A DNA stretch of 64,000 bases from NCBI RefSeq assembly GCF_037101375.1, contig NZ_AP029019.1, positions 1,922,001 through 1,986,000 of the forward strand. Reading direction: 5' to 3'. The translations under genes were made by a program, and so were the position numbers. The notes below the pieces were generated by a model. The model was not told where the DNA came from. It searched no databases and saw only the letters and a list, made by a program, of their open reading frames with translations. Positions 1-11,215 of the stretch are shown here, in pieces. The stretch's first letter is position 1, and every line of letters begins with the position of its first letter. This DNA is from Acidovorax sp. DW039. GTDB taxonomy: Bacteria > Pseudomonadota > Gammaproteobacteria > Burkholderiales > Burkholderiaceae_C.

Positions 1-1122
1 GCCGTGGTACTGGTCCACAAAGGCCTCAATCTCCGTTTCCAGCTGTCCCAGGTCTGTGCCTTGAAAGCTGCCTGTCCAGTCCAGCAGCACGTCTGCCACG
101 GCTTGAGGGCGCTGTTCCACCAAACCCAGCAGCAACTGCAAAAGCTCGTCCCGGCGGCGCTGTGACAGGCGTCCCACCATTCCAAAGTCGATGAACGCGA
201 TGCGGTTGTCAGGCAGGTAGAAAACGTTGCCTGGATGAGGATCTGCATGGAACAGACCGTCTTGCACAATCATTTTGAGCACCGCATGCGCGCCCCGTTG
301 GGCCAGCAGGGTGCGGTCAAAACCTGCCTCGGGGGTCAGGTCCGTCAGCGCCCCGCCTGGTGTCCCTGCAATAAAGTCTTGCACGTTGATGCGTTCGCGC
401 GTGTGTGCCCAGTGCACACGCGGAACCACAATCCAGGGCAGTGACTGCAGGTTGGCCGCAATGCGCTCCGCGTGGCGACATTCGCTGGCCAGGTCCAGCT
501 CGCGCTGCAGGGAGCGTGCAAACTCTCTGACCAGTTGCTGGGGCTGGTAGGGCTTGAGCGAAGGCAATTCTGCTTCGGCCAGGGCGGCCAGACGTTTGAG
601 CAGGCGCAGGTCTGCGGCAATGGTGTCCGATATGCCGGGGCGGCGTATTTTGACAATGACCTCGGTGCCATCGTGCAGCCGTGCGCGGTGCACTTGGGCA
701 ATGGATGCTGCGGCCAGCGGCTCGGTGTCAAACCATGCAAACACTTCTTCGGGCTCTGCGCCCAGGTCCTCACGCAACTGGGGGCGCAGTTGTGCGAGTG
801 GCAGGGTGGGCACATGGCTGTGCAGCTTCTCCAGCTCCGTGATGTATTCGGGGCCGAACAGATCGGCACGGCCGGCAAGGATCTGGCCAAATTTGACGAA
901 GGTGGGGCCCAGTTCTTCCAGAGCCAGGCGGATCTGCACGGGCGGCTCGATGCGGGCAAGGTCTGCTGCATGGCTCCAGTTCAGCACCTGCCCCGCGCGC
1001 TCCAGCTTGTCTGCCAGCCCCAGCCTGCGCACGGTGTCCCCAAACCCATGGCGCACCATGACGCCCAGAATTTCCTTGAGTCGCCCCAGGTCGCGCGCGG
1101 TGTCCAGTGTCTCGATCAGCAT
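1..1122 (-). CDS. ABC1/UbiB-type atypical kinase, C-terminus cut by window edge
   Basis: The frame stays open from an ATG at 1122 down to base 1, giving 374 residues with no stop, so the gene continues to the left of the window. Kinase-like ABC1 hallmarks are visible in order: the KxGQ motif (FVKFGQ, about residue 76), a nucleotide-binding Lys in VIVKIRRPG, an HADPHPGN catalytic-loop motif and a DFG (FIDFGMVG). ABC1/AarF/UbiB proteins support ubiquinone biosynthesis or lipid homeostasis, probably through ATPase activity rather than classic protein kinase activity. The gene is followed upstream on the same strand by an EAL protein but separated from it by only 37 bp. I cannot tell true UbiB from the wider family because the C-terminal part, where membrane helices would lie, is missing. 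Confidence 0.85.
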   Translation of the reverse strand, partial: MLIETLDTARDLGRLKEILGVMVRHGFGDTVRRLGLADKLERAGQVLNWSHAADLARIEPPVQIRLALEELGPTFVKFGQILAGRADLFGPEYITELEKLHSHVPTLPLAQLRPQLREDLGAEPEEVFAWFDTEPLAAASIAQVHRARLHDGTEVIVKIRRPGISDTIAADLRLLKRLAALAEAELPSLKPYQPQQLVREFARSLQRELDLASECRHAERIAANLQSLPWIVVPRVHWAHTRERINVQDFIAGTPGGALTDLTPEAGFDRTLLAQRGAHAVLKMIVQDGLFHADPHPGNVFYLPDNRIAFIDFGMVGRLSQRRRDELLQLLLGLVEQRPQAVADVLLDWTGSFQGTDLGQLETEIEAFVDQYHG

Positions 1123-1159
1123 TCAAGGATATTAGCCGCCCTGCGCCAGGGGCATCACC

Positions 1160-2875
1160 TCATGCGGAGGAGGCCTGAAGGCTTGGTCCAAAAACCGGCG
1201 TGTCTGTCTCTGCCTCGGCCAATGGAACCGTGGTCGGCCTGGATGCCTGCACCGAGCGGGGCTGGATATGCACTTCGGCGGGCCTGTAGGCCTGATGCCA
1301 GGCAGGGACCTCGTCTTGCGGCATGGCCTTGCTGAAGAAATAGCCCTGGATATTGGCAATGCCACTTTCGATCACGCACTGCAATTCCTCGGGTGTCTCC
1401 ACCCCCTCCACCACGACGTTCAACTGAAGCTCTCTTGCCAGTCGCACGACATGGCGCAGCAGAGACTGTCTGCGTGGATCGGTCGGCAGCTGGCGCAGGA
1501 ACAGGCGGTCGCACTTGATGCCCGCAATGGGCAGATCGGCCAGAACCCCGAGTGAGGAGTAGCCCGCTCCGAAATCGTCCATGAAGACCGGGACCCCGAT
1601 GACCCGCAAATCGTGAATGGCCTGCACCATGGGAGCGCCGCAGGCTATCAGGGCGTGTTCTGTCAGCTCCAGCTGCAATGCACCCCAGGGCAGGGAACGC
1701 TGGGCCAGTTCATCACAAATCCACTGGGCAAAACCGGGCTCCAGCAGGGTGCCGGGGGCCACGTTGACGCACACGGTGCTGGCTGCCATGCCCTGGGCGG
1801 TCCATTGGTGCGCAGCGTCCAGGGCATTCAGCAAGATCATCCGGTCGGCCACATGGGTTTTGCCCTGTAGCTCACAGACCAGGAAGAACGCGTCCGGGCT
1901 CAACGGTCCCAGCAGGGGATCGTTCAGCCGTAGCAAGGCCTCATAGTGGACTTGGGGGCTGCGCAGGTTGATGATGGGTTGAAAGTGCAGCGCAAGGGTC
2001 TGCCGATTCAGTAGTCTGGGCAAATGATCGGCGATGACAGAGAGCTGTATGTCTTGCTCGGGCCGGGGCTGGTAAGGCAGGGCGGCCCTCAGCAATGAAA
2101 GCCCGCGTCTTTGCAGTTCCTGGCGAGCCCGGTCGGATCGGATGTTGCCCAGTTGCTCCAGGGCGATGGCCAGCGTGAACACCAGCAGTACGGTGAGCAG
2201 GGCCATGCCATTGGGAGGGTTGTCCACACCGGGGTCCTGCAGGGCAAAGCAATTGAGCAGCAACCAGTGCAGCACCATGATGGCTCCGCCGCACAGCACC
2301 TTGTCCTTCCAGTCCTGAGGAACATAACGGGGGGTCAGTGCACTCATCTTGGATGAGCGATGGCGAATGGAGGTGTAGACCGATACGCCTACCGCCACCG
2401 CAACAGACAGGACCAGTGCTGTCGGATTGACCTGGGCGAAACTCTTTACGTAGCTGGTGGCCAGCAGAAAATGCCCGCACAGCATGCCCACCGCCATCAC
2501 AAAGCCAGCAGGCACCAGTCGCCGTGCGCTGGAGCAGGTGCTGAGCACTGGAATCGTCAACTTGGCGGTAAAGGCCATCAGCAGCAGGCAACTCAATGCA
2601 GGGCCCAGCTCCAGCACATGGCCAGACAGCTCGGGATACATGAACAGGCCCACCACATCCAGGGCCCAGATCACGCAGCCAATGCAAAGCGCCGCCTTCG
2701 AAGCGCTGAGGCGGCGGCTGGAGGGATCTACCGAAAACGCGGTGTGCTCAACCAGCCGCTGGCAGACATGCACCACGAGGGCAGCAAAGCCCCAGAACAG
2801 CAGGCTGTGAAGGAGCGGGGGGAAGGCAACGCCAAATTCGGGCATGGCTTGAGGCCAGACTGAAAACATCTTCAC
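1160..2875 (-). CDS. Membrane-anchored EAL-domain c-di-GMP phosphodiesterase
   Basis: A 571-aa protein. Residues about 20-240 contain roughly six or seven hydrophobic segments, a membrane sensor module that I cannot assign firmly. It faintly resembles an MHYT layout but lacks clear MHYT repeats. From about residue 275 it is a full EAL domain: the EALLRL signature (near 312), ELTE, MDDFGAGYSS, a catalytic-type Lys in IKCDRLF and the EGVE motif are all present, so c-di-GMP hydrolysis is likely. There is no GGDEF domain. The 246-bp gap upstream (2876-3121) is AT-rich around 2960-3020 and probably holds its promoter. It lies downstream of modC on the same strand, but the gap makes co-transcription unlikely. 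Confidence 0.85.
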   Translation of the reverse strand: MKMFSVWPQAMPEFGVAFPPLLHSLLFWGFAALVVHVCQRLVEHTAFSVDPSSRRLSASKAALCIGCVIWALDVVGLFMYPELSGHVLELGPALSCLLLMAFTAKLTIPVLSTCSSARRLVPAGFVMAVGMLCGHFLLATSYVKSFAQVNPTALVLSVAVAVGVSVYTSIRHRSSKMSALTPRYVPQDWKDKVLCGGAIMVLHWLLLNCFALQDPGVDNPPNGMALLTVLLVFTLAIALEQLGNIRSDRARQELQRRGLSLLRAALPYQPRPEQDIQLSVIADHLPRLLNRQTLALHFQPIINLRSPQVHYEALLRLNDPLLGPLSPDAFFLVCELQGKTHVADRMILLNALDAAHQWTAQGMAASTVCVNVAPGTLLEPGFAQWICDELAQRSLPWGALQLELTEHALIACGAPMVQAIHDLRVIGVPVFMDDFGAGYSSLGVLADLPIAGIKCDRLFLRQLPTDPRRQSLLRHVVRLARELQLNVVVEGVETPEELQCVIESGIANIQGYFFSKAMPQDEVPAWHQAYRPAEVHIQPRSVQASRPTTVPLAEAETDTPVFGPSLQASSA

Positions 2876-3121
2876 CTGTGTACTTTCGCTTGATTCTTCC
2901 GTCGTACGGCAGGCGCACGACAGGAGAAGATGACGGATGAACGGTGCCCGTTGTCACTTTTTGAGACACCTTTTGTTCACATTTTATGATTACACATTGA
3001 AACAAACAAAGGATTTTGTTGCTTTGGGGCAAGAACGGGCTGGGCTGGCTCCGGCGAGATGCAAGTTCCCAGGGTCTTAACCGGTCACAAAAGTCGCGAT
3101 GTGTATGGAATTGCCGAGTAC

Positions 3122-4297
3122 TCAGCCAACGATGGCGATACCCTTGATCTGCGCAAACACGGGCTGCCCGGGCTGCAGCTGCAATGCGTGCAGCGAGCGC
3201 TGTGTAACGCGAGCCAGAAGACGGGCTTGCCCTGCCTGCAAGGCCACCATCCACTGACCGGGGCTGTCTTCCCGCACGTCCTGCACGGTGGCGGGCACGA
3301 TGTTCAGGATGCTGCTGCTCTGCGGTGGTGTGAGCGCCAGACTCACGTCACGTGCCTGGATGCGCAGCTTGACGGTTTGGCCCGCAGGTGCGGGTATGGA
3401 GCTGACCAGCAACAACTCACCCCCCGAAAATGCCACCGTGGTGACATGGTCTGCCGCGTCGTGCAGAATCACGGTGCCCACCACCACGCTGGCAGCTGCG
3501 TCCCCCTGGGCCAAAGGCAAGTCCAGCCGGGTCATCAGCGCTTCGGTAGGGCCGCTGGCCACCACTTTTCCCGCCTGCAAAAGCACGATGTGTTCGGCCA
3601 GCCGCGCCACCTCGTCTGCGGCGTGGCTCACATATAGCACTGCAATATCGAGTGCGCGGTGCAACTTCTCAAGGTAGGGCAGTACCTCGGCCTTGCGCTG
3701 TGCATCCAGCGCCGCCAAGGGCTCGTCCATGAGCAACAGGCGTGGGCTGGTGGCCAGCGCGCGGGCAATGGCCACACGCTGGCGTTCGCCGCCGGACAAG
3801 GTGGCGGGCTTGCGCTGTAGCAGGCGTTCAATGCCCAGCAGGTCTACCAGCTGGTCCACGGCCACAGCACGGCGCGCGCTGGGCGTGCGTCGCAATCCGT
3901 ATTGGATATTGCCCTGCACATCCAGGTGTTCAAAGAGCTGTGCGTCCTGAAACACATAGCCCAAGGTGCGTTCGTGGGTAGGGCGCCATGGATGTGCCTT
4001 TTGACCGCGGTTGCGCCTGTCGGGGCCCAGGCCGCCATCGTCCTGCCAGACCTCGCCATGCACGCTCACCCAGCCAGCAGGCGCACGTTCCAGCCCTGCG
4101 ATGGCGCGCAGGCAGGTGGTCTTGCCGCAACCCGAGGGGCCAAACAGCGCGGTGACGCCGCGCCCTGGCAGCTGCAAATTCACATCCAGAGCAAAGTCCC
4201 GCCGCTGCAGTTGCAGGCGTATCTCGATCGGGGCGGTTGCAGGCGGAGTGTGTGGAGCTTCGCCAGAAGAAGGGAGTGAAGTGCGCGACATGTTCAC
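3122..4297 (-). CDS. modC: Molybdate ABC transporter ATP-binding protein ModC
   Basis: A 391-aa ABC ATPase that energises molybdate import. The Walker [10 protein letters not shown] (residues 53-61), ABC signature [15 protein letters not shown] (167-181) and Walker B LLLMDEP (187-193) are intact. The C-terminal ~90 residues form a TOBE/mop-type molybdate-binding regulatory domain, as is usual in ModC. The GTG at 4297 overlaps the modB stop by 4 bp; an in-frame ATG at 4291 is the alternative start. It is the last gene of the modABC operon, on the minus strand. Position and domain order match the family closely, so confidence is high. Confidence 0.95.
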   Translation of the reverse strand: MNMSRTSLPSSGEAPHTPPATAPIEIRLQLQRRDFALDVNLQLPGRGVTALFGPSGCGKTTCLRAIAGLERAPAGWVSVHGEVWQDDGGLGPDRRNRGQKAHPWRPTHERTLGYVFQDAQLFEHLDVQGNIQYGLRRTPSARRAVAVDQLVDLLGIERLLQRKPATLSGGERQRVAIARALATSPRLLLMDEPLAALDAQRKAEVLPYLEKLHRALDIAVLYVSHAADEVARLAEHIVLLQAGKVVASGPTEALMTRLDLPLAQGDAAASVVVGTVILHDAADHVTTVAFSGGELLLVSSIPAPAGQTVKLRIQARDVSLALTPPQSSSILNIVPATVQDVREDSPGQWMVALQAGQARLLARVTQRSLHALQLQPGQPVFAQIKGIAIVG

Positions 4298-4974
4298 GAC
4301 ACCATGGAGCCTTTGCGCCGCGTGAGGTTCAGGCCCAGCAGCACTACAAATGAGAACAGCACCATCACCCCGGCCAGCCAGTGGGCTTGCGTGTATTCCA
4401 GCGCTTCCACATGGTCATAGATCTGCACCGACACCACGCGGGTCACGCCGGGGATATTGCCTCCCAGCATGAGCACCACCCCAAACTCGCCCACCGTGTG
4501 GGCAAAGCTCAGGATGGCGGCCGTGATGAAGCCCGGGCGTGCCAAGGGCAGGGCCACGGTAAAGAACCGGTCCACCGGCCCGGCTCCCAATGTGGCCGCG
4601 GCCTCCAGAGGTTTGCGGCCCACAGATTCAAAAGCGTGCTGCAGGGGTTGCACGGCAAACGGCAAGGAATACACCAGCGAGCCCACCACCAGCCCCCAAA
4701 AAGTGAATGGCAAGGTGCCCAGGCCCAGCCATTGGGTGAACTGCCCCAGCGTACCGTTGGGGCCCATAGCCACCAGCAGGTAAAAACCGATGACGGTAGG
4801 GGGCAGCACCAGCGGCAAGGCCACGATGGCCGACACCACACCCCGCCAGCGTGAAGCCGTATGGGCCAGCCACCAGGCCAATGGCGTGCCAAGCACCAGC
4901 AGCAAGGCCATGGTGGTGGCCGCAAGGCGGAGCGTCAGGCCGATGGCTGCCAGATCGGCGGAGGTGAAAGGCAT
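4294..4974 (-). CDS. modB: Molybdate ABC transporter permease ModB
   Basis: A 226-aa inner-membrane permease with about five hydrophobic segments. The binding-protein-dependent transport signature (EAA loop) lies in the region [14 protein letters not shown]...PLARPG, about residues 133-155, which contacts ModC. It forms the channel for molybdate delivered by ModA. Length is normal for ModB. Its TGA overlaps the GTG start of modC by 4 bp, indicating translational coupling, and modA ends 90 bp upstream. Confidence 0.95.
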   Translation of the reverse strand: MPFTSADLAAIGLTLRLAATTMALLLVLGTPLAWWLAHTASRWRGVVSAIVALPLVLPPTVIGFYLLVAMGPNGTLGQFTQWLGLGTLPFTFWGLVVGSLVYSLPFAVQPLQHAFESVGRKPLEAAATLGAGPVDRFFTVALPLARPGFITAAILSFAHTVGEFGVVLMLGGNIPGVTRVVSVQIYDHVEALEYTQAHWLAGVMVLFSFVVLLGLNLTRRKGSMVS

Positions 4975-5064
4975 GGCGGGTGGTGGTTGCAGTTCTGCGC
5001 AGCTGACATCGAAACGGGAAATGAATCGTTGTGCCTGAGCAGGGCCGCAGGCTGTAGCGCAGGC

Positions 5065-5958
<894 letters not shown>

Positions 5959-5994
5959 TCAGCCCCGCCTTTCAAGTCCCCATTCCTGTGACCG

Positions 5995-6840
5995 ATGCCT
6001 GAAAACCTTTCCCTCTCCAGTGCCCTGGGCCACGCAATGACCGACAAGCGCATCGATATCCTGCGGCAGATCGGTGCGGGCGGTTCCATTTCGCAAGCTG
6101 CCCGTGTGGTAGGGGTCAGCTACAAGGCTGCGTGGCAGGCGGTAGACACTTTGACCAATCTGGCTGGCACGCCCCTGGTGGCGCGTGCAGTGGGAGGGGC
6201 AGGGGGCGGCGGCGCCGAGTTGACGGCTGCAGGGCATGAGCTTTTGGCCGCAGCAGACGCCATGGCGCAGGCCCGCACTGCGGTGCTGGCGCGCTGGCAA
6301 AGCCACCCGCAGGCAGGCGCGGCGGCTGCGCGGCTGGCGGTACGCACCAGCATGCGCAACCAGTGGCCCTGCGTGGTTCAGGGTTTGCAGATTTCCGGGC
6401 AGATTGCGCTGGTGGATCTGGTCTTGTCGGGCACCGGGGCGGTGCTCCCGCCACCTGCGGAGCCTGCGCTGGATGGCAGCAGCCAAGCGGTGCCGCCACT
6501 GATCCGGTCGCGCATTACGCGTGAAAGTGCAGAACTGCTGGGCCTGGCCCCCGGCCTGGCTGTGCAGGCCCTGTGCAAGGCCACGGCCGTGCGGGTGGAG
6601 CGCGCATCTGCCCCCGCAGCCTCCATGCCCTTGGCCGCAGTGTCGGCGGGGGCTTTCAGGCTGTCTGCCAAGGCTGTGCGGGTGAGCCTCGGAGCGCTGG
6701 GAGACGAAGTGGCTGGGCAGTTGCCCTCAGGCCTGCAGGCGGTAGGGTTTGCCGCACCAGGAAGCGGCCTGAGAGCAGGCAGCCGCGTGACACTGGTAGT
6801 GGATGACACCGCAGTCGTGCTGGCGATGACGGGTGAATGA
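5995..6840 (+). CDS. modE: Molybdate-responsive transcriptional regulator ModE
   Basis: A 281-aa protein with the ModE layout. An N-terminal LysR-like winged HTH has its recognition region around residues 28-52 (GSISQAARVVGVSYKAAWQAV). Two molbindin/TOBE-like halves follow, the first beginning near TSMRNQW and the second in the C-terminal ~65 residues. Molybdate binding to the TOBE pair normally turns ModE into a repressor of mod genes and sometimes an activator of molybdoenzyme genes. It is divergent from modABC, the classic arrangement. The first TOBE half carries a Pro/Ala-rich insertion (GAVLPPPAEPALDG). Confidence 0.92.
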   Translation: MPENLSLSSALGHAMTDKRIDILRQIGAGGSISQAARVVGVSYKAAWQAVDTLTNLAGTPLVARAVGGAGGGGAELTAAGHELLAAADAMAQARTAVLARWQSHPQAGAAAARLAVRTSMRNQWPCVVQGLQISGQIALVDLVLSGTGAVLPPPAEPALDGSSQAVPPLIRSRITRESAELLGLAPGLAVQALCKATAVRVERASAPAASMPLAAVSAGAFRLSAKAVRVSLGALGDEVAGQLPSGLQAVGFAAPGSGLRAGSRVTLVVDDTAVVLAMTGE

Positions 6841-6879
6841 CATCCCGGGCGGATGAGTGGACTTGCAGTTTGCTCATCT

Positions 6880-6917
6880 TTTGATAGCTGCCTGCGCTTG
6901 CTCCATAAGCGCAAGGG
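6880..6917 (+). repeat. Comamonadaceae-type interspersed repeat, copy 1
   Basis: This stretch holds TTGATAGCTGCCTGCGCTTG followed by CTCCATAAGCGCAAGGGG. The same pattern recurs at 12123, 31822, 32663 and 52131, and inside genes at 40002 and 53611. It sits between the convergent ends of modE and the AcoR-like regulator. It includes a short potential stem (GCGCTT...AAGCGC), so it may work as a weak bidirectional hairpin. Confidence 0.8.
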
Positions 6918-6934
6918 GCGAAAATGGATCAAAG

Positions 6935-8152
6935 TCAGTCGATTTTGCGCTTCGCAGCGCCCAGCTTGCGGTACACCGTGGCGCGGCTGATGCCCAGGGC
7001 GCGGGCGGCTTCTGCGACATTGCCCTTTGCATCCGTCACTGCCTTACGGATCATGGCTGCCTCAGCCGCCCGCAATGGCGCTGTTGTTGGATAGGTGGGC
7101 AGACCGGGGCTCTGCCGCACTGAGCTGGTGGTCGCGTCTGATTCGGCTCTGCCAAAGCCATGGGGGACCTCACGAAAGACCGCCTTGCTGGATGACCAAG
7201 ACCCCTTGCGCGCCATGCCATGCAGGCGCAGACCGGACCACAGGGGCAGGTCCAGCGGCGCAGTGTGCTGGCGTGCTGCTGCATCAAACAGCTGGGGCCA
7301 GGGGCAGGCCAGCAGTTCGCTGCAGTGCCGCTGCGCGCTGGCATGCAATGGTTGCGGTATCAATTGGCGGGCGGCAGTGTTGCAACCCACGATATGACCT
7401 TCGGCGTCCAGCAGCATCAGGCCATCAGCGTCGCTGCCCAACATGCAGCCGGGCCAGTTCAGCCGAAGCAGCAGCACGTGGGGTGTGGCCAGCAGCAGGG
7501 CGTCTTCCACGGCGCGTGCGCTGTGGGCGACCAGGTGGCTCAACTCGGGGCGTTCGGGCACGTCAATGCCCGTCAGGTCCAGCATGCCCATGCAGTGACC
7601 CTGGGGGTCAAACAGGGGCGCACCTGCGCAGCTGTAGCTGCTGTTGTCGTCAAAAAAGTGCTCGCCCCGGTGCAGCCACACCGGTTGCAACTCTGCCAGG
7701 GCTGCGCCGATGGCCGTGGTGCCCACGGCCGCTTCTGACAGGTCTACACCGATGCGGCCAATGGCCGTGGCGCGGGGATCTTGCCGGTCCAGTGTGCCCA
7801 GCACGTCTACCACCACGCCGTGGGCATCGGTCAGCAAGGCGAAGTAGCGCATACCGCCAATGGCGCGGGCTAGTTGCTCCAGCACCGGTCTTGCAGCAGT
7901 CACCAGGCGGTGGCTTTGGTCGCGGGAACGGTTTTGTGCCGCAGCGCTGACCTGTTCAAACACTACACGCCGCGCAGGTTGCATGCCCTGCGCCAGACAC
8001 CTCTGCCACGAGCGGGTGATCCACGGTGCCACCTCTGTGCCGGTCTGGGGGCCGCCGTGCAGCACAGCGGTACGGGCCTGAGCTATCAGGGCATGGCGGC
8101 GATCCGGGCTGAGGGTGGCAACGGTGGGGGTGAGGGCAGCGGCACTGAGCAT
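6935..8152 (-). CDS. AcoR-like GAF/Fis-HTH regulator without an AAA+ domain
   Basis: 405 aa from the ATG at 8152, which has a good GGAGG ten bases upstream; the frame opens to 8203 but without an SD. The N-terminal half resembles AcoR-type activators: ITRSWQRC near the start, then a GAF-like segment with the DLSEAAVGTTAIG and HRGEHFFDDN patterns. The last ~50 residues are a Fis-type HTH (AAEAARALGISRATVYRKL). The central sigma-54-interacting AAA+ domain (GAFTGA, Walker motifs) is absent, and a ~130-residue linker joins the two ends. It probably acts as a sigma-70 regulator or repressor. It is divergent from the molybdenum-hydroxylase operon and likely controls it. Confidence 0.85.
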   Translation of the reverse strand: MLSAAALTPTVATLSPDRRHALIAQARTAVLHGGPQTGTEVAPWITRSWQRCLAQGMQPARRVVFEQVSAAAQNRSRDQSHRLVTAARPVLEQLARAIGGMRYFALLTDAHGVVVDVLGTLDRQDPRATAIGRIGVDLSEAAVGTTAIGAALAELQPVWLHRGEHFFDDNSSYSCAGAPLFDPQGHCMGMLDLTGIDVPERPELSHLVAHSARAVEDALLLATPHVLLLRLNWPGCMLGSDADGLMLLDAEGHIVGCNTAARQLIPQPLHASAQRHCSELLACPWPQLFDAAARQHTAPLDLPLWSGLRLHGMARKGSWSSSKAVFREVPHGFGRAESDATTSSVRQSPGLPTYPTTAPLRAAEAAMIRKAVTDAKGNVAEAARALGISRATVYRKLGAAKRKID

Positions 8153-8329
8153 GGCGTGAAGTCCTCCGGCGTGTGCATGGTGCACAGGTGTGCAGTGCAG
8201 CATGTTTCATTTTGAGAATATCCCGCGCAGCGCCGAGCGTTTTCAGGGTTGTCCCTAGGGAGGGTGGTGCGGGTGCGTCTCAAGATGCTCGCTGCGAATC
8301 CAGCCATCACCATTACAGGAGACAGCGAG

Positions 8330-8794
8330 ATGCAAGTGCAGTTCACCGTCAATGGCCGCGCGGCCAGTATTGACGTCCCCCCCAATACCCTGCTGGTCCA
8401 TGCGCTGCGGGAGCACCTGCAGCTCACGGGCACCCATGTGGGTTGCGACACCAGCCAGTGCGGTGCGTGCACCGTGCACGTCAACGGCCGCGCCGTCAAA
8501 TCCTGCGCCATGCTGGCTGTGCAGGCCCAAGGGGCCGAGGTGACCACTATCGAGGGCATGGCCGCGCCCGACGGCACCATGCACCCCATGCAGGCGGCTT
8601 TCAAGGAATGTCACGGCCTGCAGTGCGGCTTCTGTACCCCCGGCATGGTGATGAGCGCGGTGGACCTGTGCAAGAGCCACCCCAACGCCAGCGAGGGTGA
8701 GATCCGTGAGCTGCTGGAGGGCAACATCTGCCGTTGCACGGGCTACCAGAACATCGTGCGCGCAGTGCAGGTCGGCCAGAAGGCCATGGCTTAA
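8330..8794 (+). CDS. Molybdenum hydroxylase small subunit, [2Fe-2S] (CoxS-like)
   Basis: 154 aa from the ATG at 8330, preceded by AGGAGA; the frame is open further upstream without a convincing RBS. It contains both iron-sulfur clusters of the xanthine oxidase family. Plant-ferredoxin-type Cys are at 39, 44, 47 and 59 ([10 protein letters not shown]...C). The helical C-terminal domain has Cys 99 and 102 (CGFC) and 134 and 136 (CRC). This subunit carries electrons between the Mo centre of the large subunit and the FAD of the medium subunit. Gene order S-L-M with short gaps indicates one operon. Confidence 0.93.
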   Translation: MQVQFTVNGRAASIDVPPNTLLVHALREHLQLTGTHVGCDTSQCGACTVHVNGRAVKSCAMLAVQAQGAEVTTIEGMAAPDGTMHPMQAAFKECHGLQCGFCTPGMVMSAVDLCKSHPNASEGEIRELLEGNICRCTGYQNIVRAVQVGQKAMA

Positions 8795-8815
8795 CCAGAA
8801 AAGAGGAGAACGACC

Positions 8816-11203
8816 ATGGGTGCATCCGACTTTTCCAAACTGCCGCACATTGGCGAGGCCTTGAAGCGCAAGGAAGACTATCGCTTCCTGACCGGTGCAG
8901 GCCAGTACACCGACGATGTGGTGCTGGCCGCGCAATGCCATGCGGTGTTCGTGCGCTCGCCGCACGCCCACGCCAAGATCAACAGCATCAACGTGGATGC
9001 GGCCAAGGCCGCGCCCGGCGTGCTGGGCGTTTTCACGGGGGCCGACGTAGCGGCCGACAACATCAACGGCTTGCCCTGCGGCTGGCTCATCACCAGCACC
9101 AACGGCGAGCCCATGAAGGAGCCGCCACACCCCATCCTGGCCCAGGGCAAGGTGCGCTATGTGGGCGACCATGTGGCCATGGTGGTGGCGCACACCCAGC
9201 AGCAGGCGCGCGATGCGGCTGAGTTGGTGGAGGTGGACTACGACGTGCTGCCCGCCGTGGTGGCCGTGGGCGACGCCGCAGCCGGTGCCGTGCCCGGCGC
9301 GGTGGTGCACGACATTGCGCCGGACAACCATTGCTTCAAATGGGCGATTGGCGACAAGGGCGCGGTGGATGCCGCCTTTGCCAACGCAGCGCATGTCACC
9401 AAGCTCGATCTGGTCAACAACCGCCTGGTCCCCAATGCCATGGAGCCACGCGCGGCCATCGGCAGCTACAACCGCGCCAGCGACGAATACACGCTGTACG
9501 TCAGCAACCAGAACCCGCACGTTGAGCGGCTGTTGATGACGGCCTTTGTGATGGGCTTGCCCGAGCACAAGGTGCGCGTTATTGCGCCCGATGTGGGCGG
9601 TGGCTTCGGCTCCAAGATTTATCTGTACGCCGAAGACGTGTGCCTGACCTGGGCGGCCAAAAAGCTCAACCGTAACATCAAGTGGGTGGCCGACCGCAGC
9701 GAGGCGTTCCTCTCCGACGCGCATGGCCGCGACCATGTGAGCCATGCCGAAATGGCCATGGACAAGGACGGCAAATTCCTGGCCATGCGCGTGCACACCG
9801 ACGCCAACTTGGGTGCCTACCTCAGCACCTTTGCCAGCGCCGTGCCCACCATCCTCTACGCCACGCTGCTCGCTGGCCAGTACACCACGCCCCAGGTCTA
9901 TGTGGAGGTGGATTCGTGGTTCACCAACACCGCGCCCGTCGATGCTTACCGGGGCGCGGGCCGGCCCGAGGCCACGTATTTGCTGGAGCGGCTGGTGACC
10001 CGCTGCGGGTGGGAAATGGGCCTTTCGCAAGACGAAATCCGCAAGCGCAACTTCATCACCAGTTGGCCCTACCAGACGCCGGTGGCCTTGCAGTACGACA
10101 TTGGCGACTACCACGCCTGCATGACGCAGGCGCAGCAACTGGCCGATGTGGCGGGCTTTGCCGCACGCAAGGCGGCCAGCGAAGCCAAGGGGTTGCTGCG
10201 CGGCATGGGCTACAGCAGCTACATCGAGGCCTGCGGCATTGCGCCTTCCAACATCGCCGGTGCATTGGGCGCACGGGCGGGCCTGTTTGAATGCGGCGAG
10301 GTGCGCGTGCACCCCACGGGCAGCGTGACGGTGTTTACCGGCTCGCACAGCCATGGCCAGGGGCATGAGACCACGTTTGCACAGGTGGTGGCGGCGCGCC
10401 TGGGCATCCCGGTCGAAAACGTGGACATCGTGCACGGCGATACGGGCCGCGTGCCGTTTGGCATGGGAACGTATGGCTCGCGCTCCATCAGCGTTGGCGG
10501 CGCCGCCATCATGAAGGCGCTGGACAAGATCGAGGCCAAGGCCAAGAAGATTGCCGCGCACCTGATGGAGGCCAGCGACGCCGACATCGACTTTGCCAAT
10601 GGCGAATTCACCGTGCGGGGCACGGACAAGAAGATCCCGTTTGGCCAGGTGGCGCTCACGGCCTATGTGCCGCACAACTACCCGCTGGACAAGCTGGAGC
10701 CGGGTTTGAACGAAACCGCCTTCTACGACCCGACCAACTTCACCTTCCCTGCGGGCACCTACATCTGCGAGGTGGAGATCGACCCGCAGACAGGCGTGAC
10801 CCGCGTGGACAAGTTCACGGCCGTGGACGACTTCGGCACCATCATCAATCCCATGATCGTGGAGGGCCAGGTGCATGGCGGGCTGGTGCAAGGCATTGGC
10901 CAGGCGCTGCTGGAAAACTGTGTGTACGACCGCGAGACCGGCCAGCTGCTCACCGGCAGCTTCATGGACTACGCCATGCCCCGCGCCGATGACTTCCCCG
11001 AGTTCAAGCTCGGCCATGTCTGCACGCCCTGCACCCACAACCCGTTGGGCACCAAGGGCTGCGGCGAGGCCGGGGCCATTGGTTCCCCCCCTGCGGTGAT
11101 CAACGCCGTGCTCGATGCTCTGCGCCCCCTGGGCGTGAAGGACTTCGACATGCCCGCATCGCCCCACCGTGTTTGGGAAGCCATTCAAAGCGCAAAGGCA
11201 TAA
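8816..11203 (+). CDS. Molybdenum hydroxylase large subunit, form II CoxL-like
   Basis: A 795-aa molybdopterin-cytosine-dinucleotide-type catalytic subunit. The active-site signature reads AYRGAGRPE (near residue 377), which marks form II CoxL-like enzymes rather than the form I AYxCSFR motif of proven CO dehydrogenases. The probable catalytic Glu lies in [10 protein letters not shown] near the C-terminus. Glycine-rich DVGGGFGSK (about residues 260-268) is the usual Mo-cofactor segment. The substrate cannot be read from sequence; aldehydes, N-heterocycles or CO are all possible, with CO least likely. It starts 21 bp after the small subunit gene with an AGAGGAG RBS. Confidence 0.92.
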   Translation: MGASDFSKLPHIGEALKRKEDYRFLTGAGQYTDDVVLAAQCHAVFVRSPHAHAKINSINVDAAKAAPGVLGVFTGADVAADNINGLPCGWLITSTNGEPMKEPPHPILAQGKVRYVGDHVAMVVAHTQQQARDAAELVEVDYDVLPAVVAVGDAAAGAVPGAVVHDIAPDNHCFKWAIGDKGAVDAAFANAAHVTKLDLVNNRLVPNAMEPRAAIGSYNRASDEYTLYVSNQNPHVERLLMTAFVMGLPEHKVRVIAPDVGGGFGSKIYLYAEDVCLTWAAKKLNRNIKWVADRSEAFLSDAHGRDHVSHAEMAMDKDGKFLAMRVHTDANLGAYLSTFASAVPTILYATLLAGQYTTPQVYVEVDSWFTNTAPVDAYRGAGRPEATYLLERLVTRCGWEMGLSQDEIRKRNFITSWPYQTPVALQYDIGDYHACMTQAQQLADVAGFAARKAASEAKGLLRGMGYSSYIEACGIAPSNIAGALGARAGLFECGEVRVHPTGSVTVFTGSHSHGQGHETTFAQVVAARLGIPVENVDIVHGDTGRVPFGMGTYGSRSISVGGAAIMKALDKIEAKAKKIAAHLMEASDADIDFANGEFTVRGTDKKIPFGQVALTAYVPHNYPLDKLEPGLNETAFYDPTNFTFPAGTYICEVEIDPQTGVTRVDKFTAVDDFGTIINPMIVEGQVHGGLVQGIGQALLENCVYDRETGQLLTGSFMDYAMPRADDFPEFKLGHVCTPCTHNPLGTKGCGEAGAIGSPPAVINAVLDALRPLGVKDFDMPASPHRVWEAIQSAKA

Positions 11204-11215
11204 GGAGATTCGACC

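Noticed and set aside
2876..3121. Possible coding continuation upstream of the EAL gene
   Set aside because: Frames crossing it overlap modC or the EAL gene and lack an RBS; the region is AT-rich and looks like a promoter.
8153..8329. Sigma-54 promoter for the hydroxylase operon
   Set aside because: No GG-N10-GC pair with flanking TGGCAC/TTGC was found, and the regulator has no AAA+ domain.
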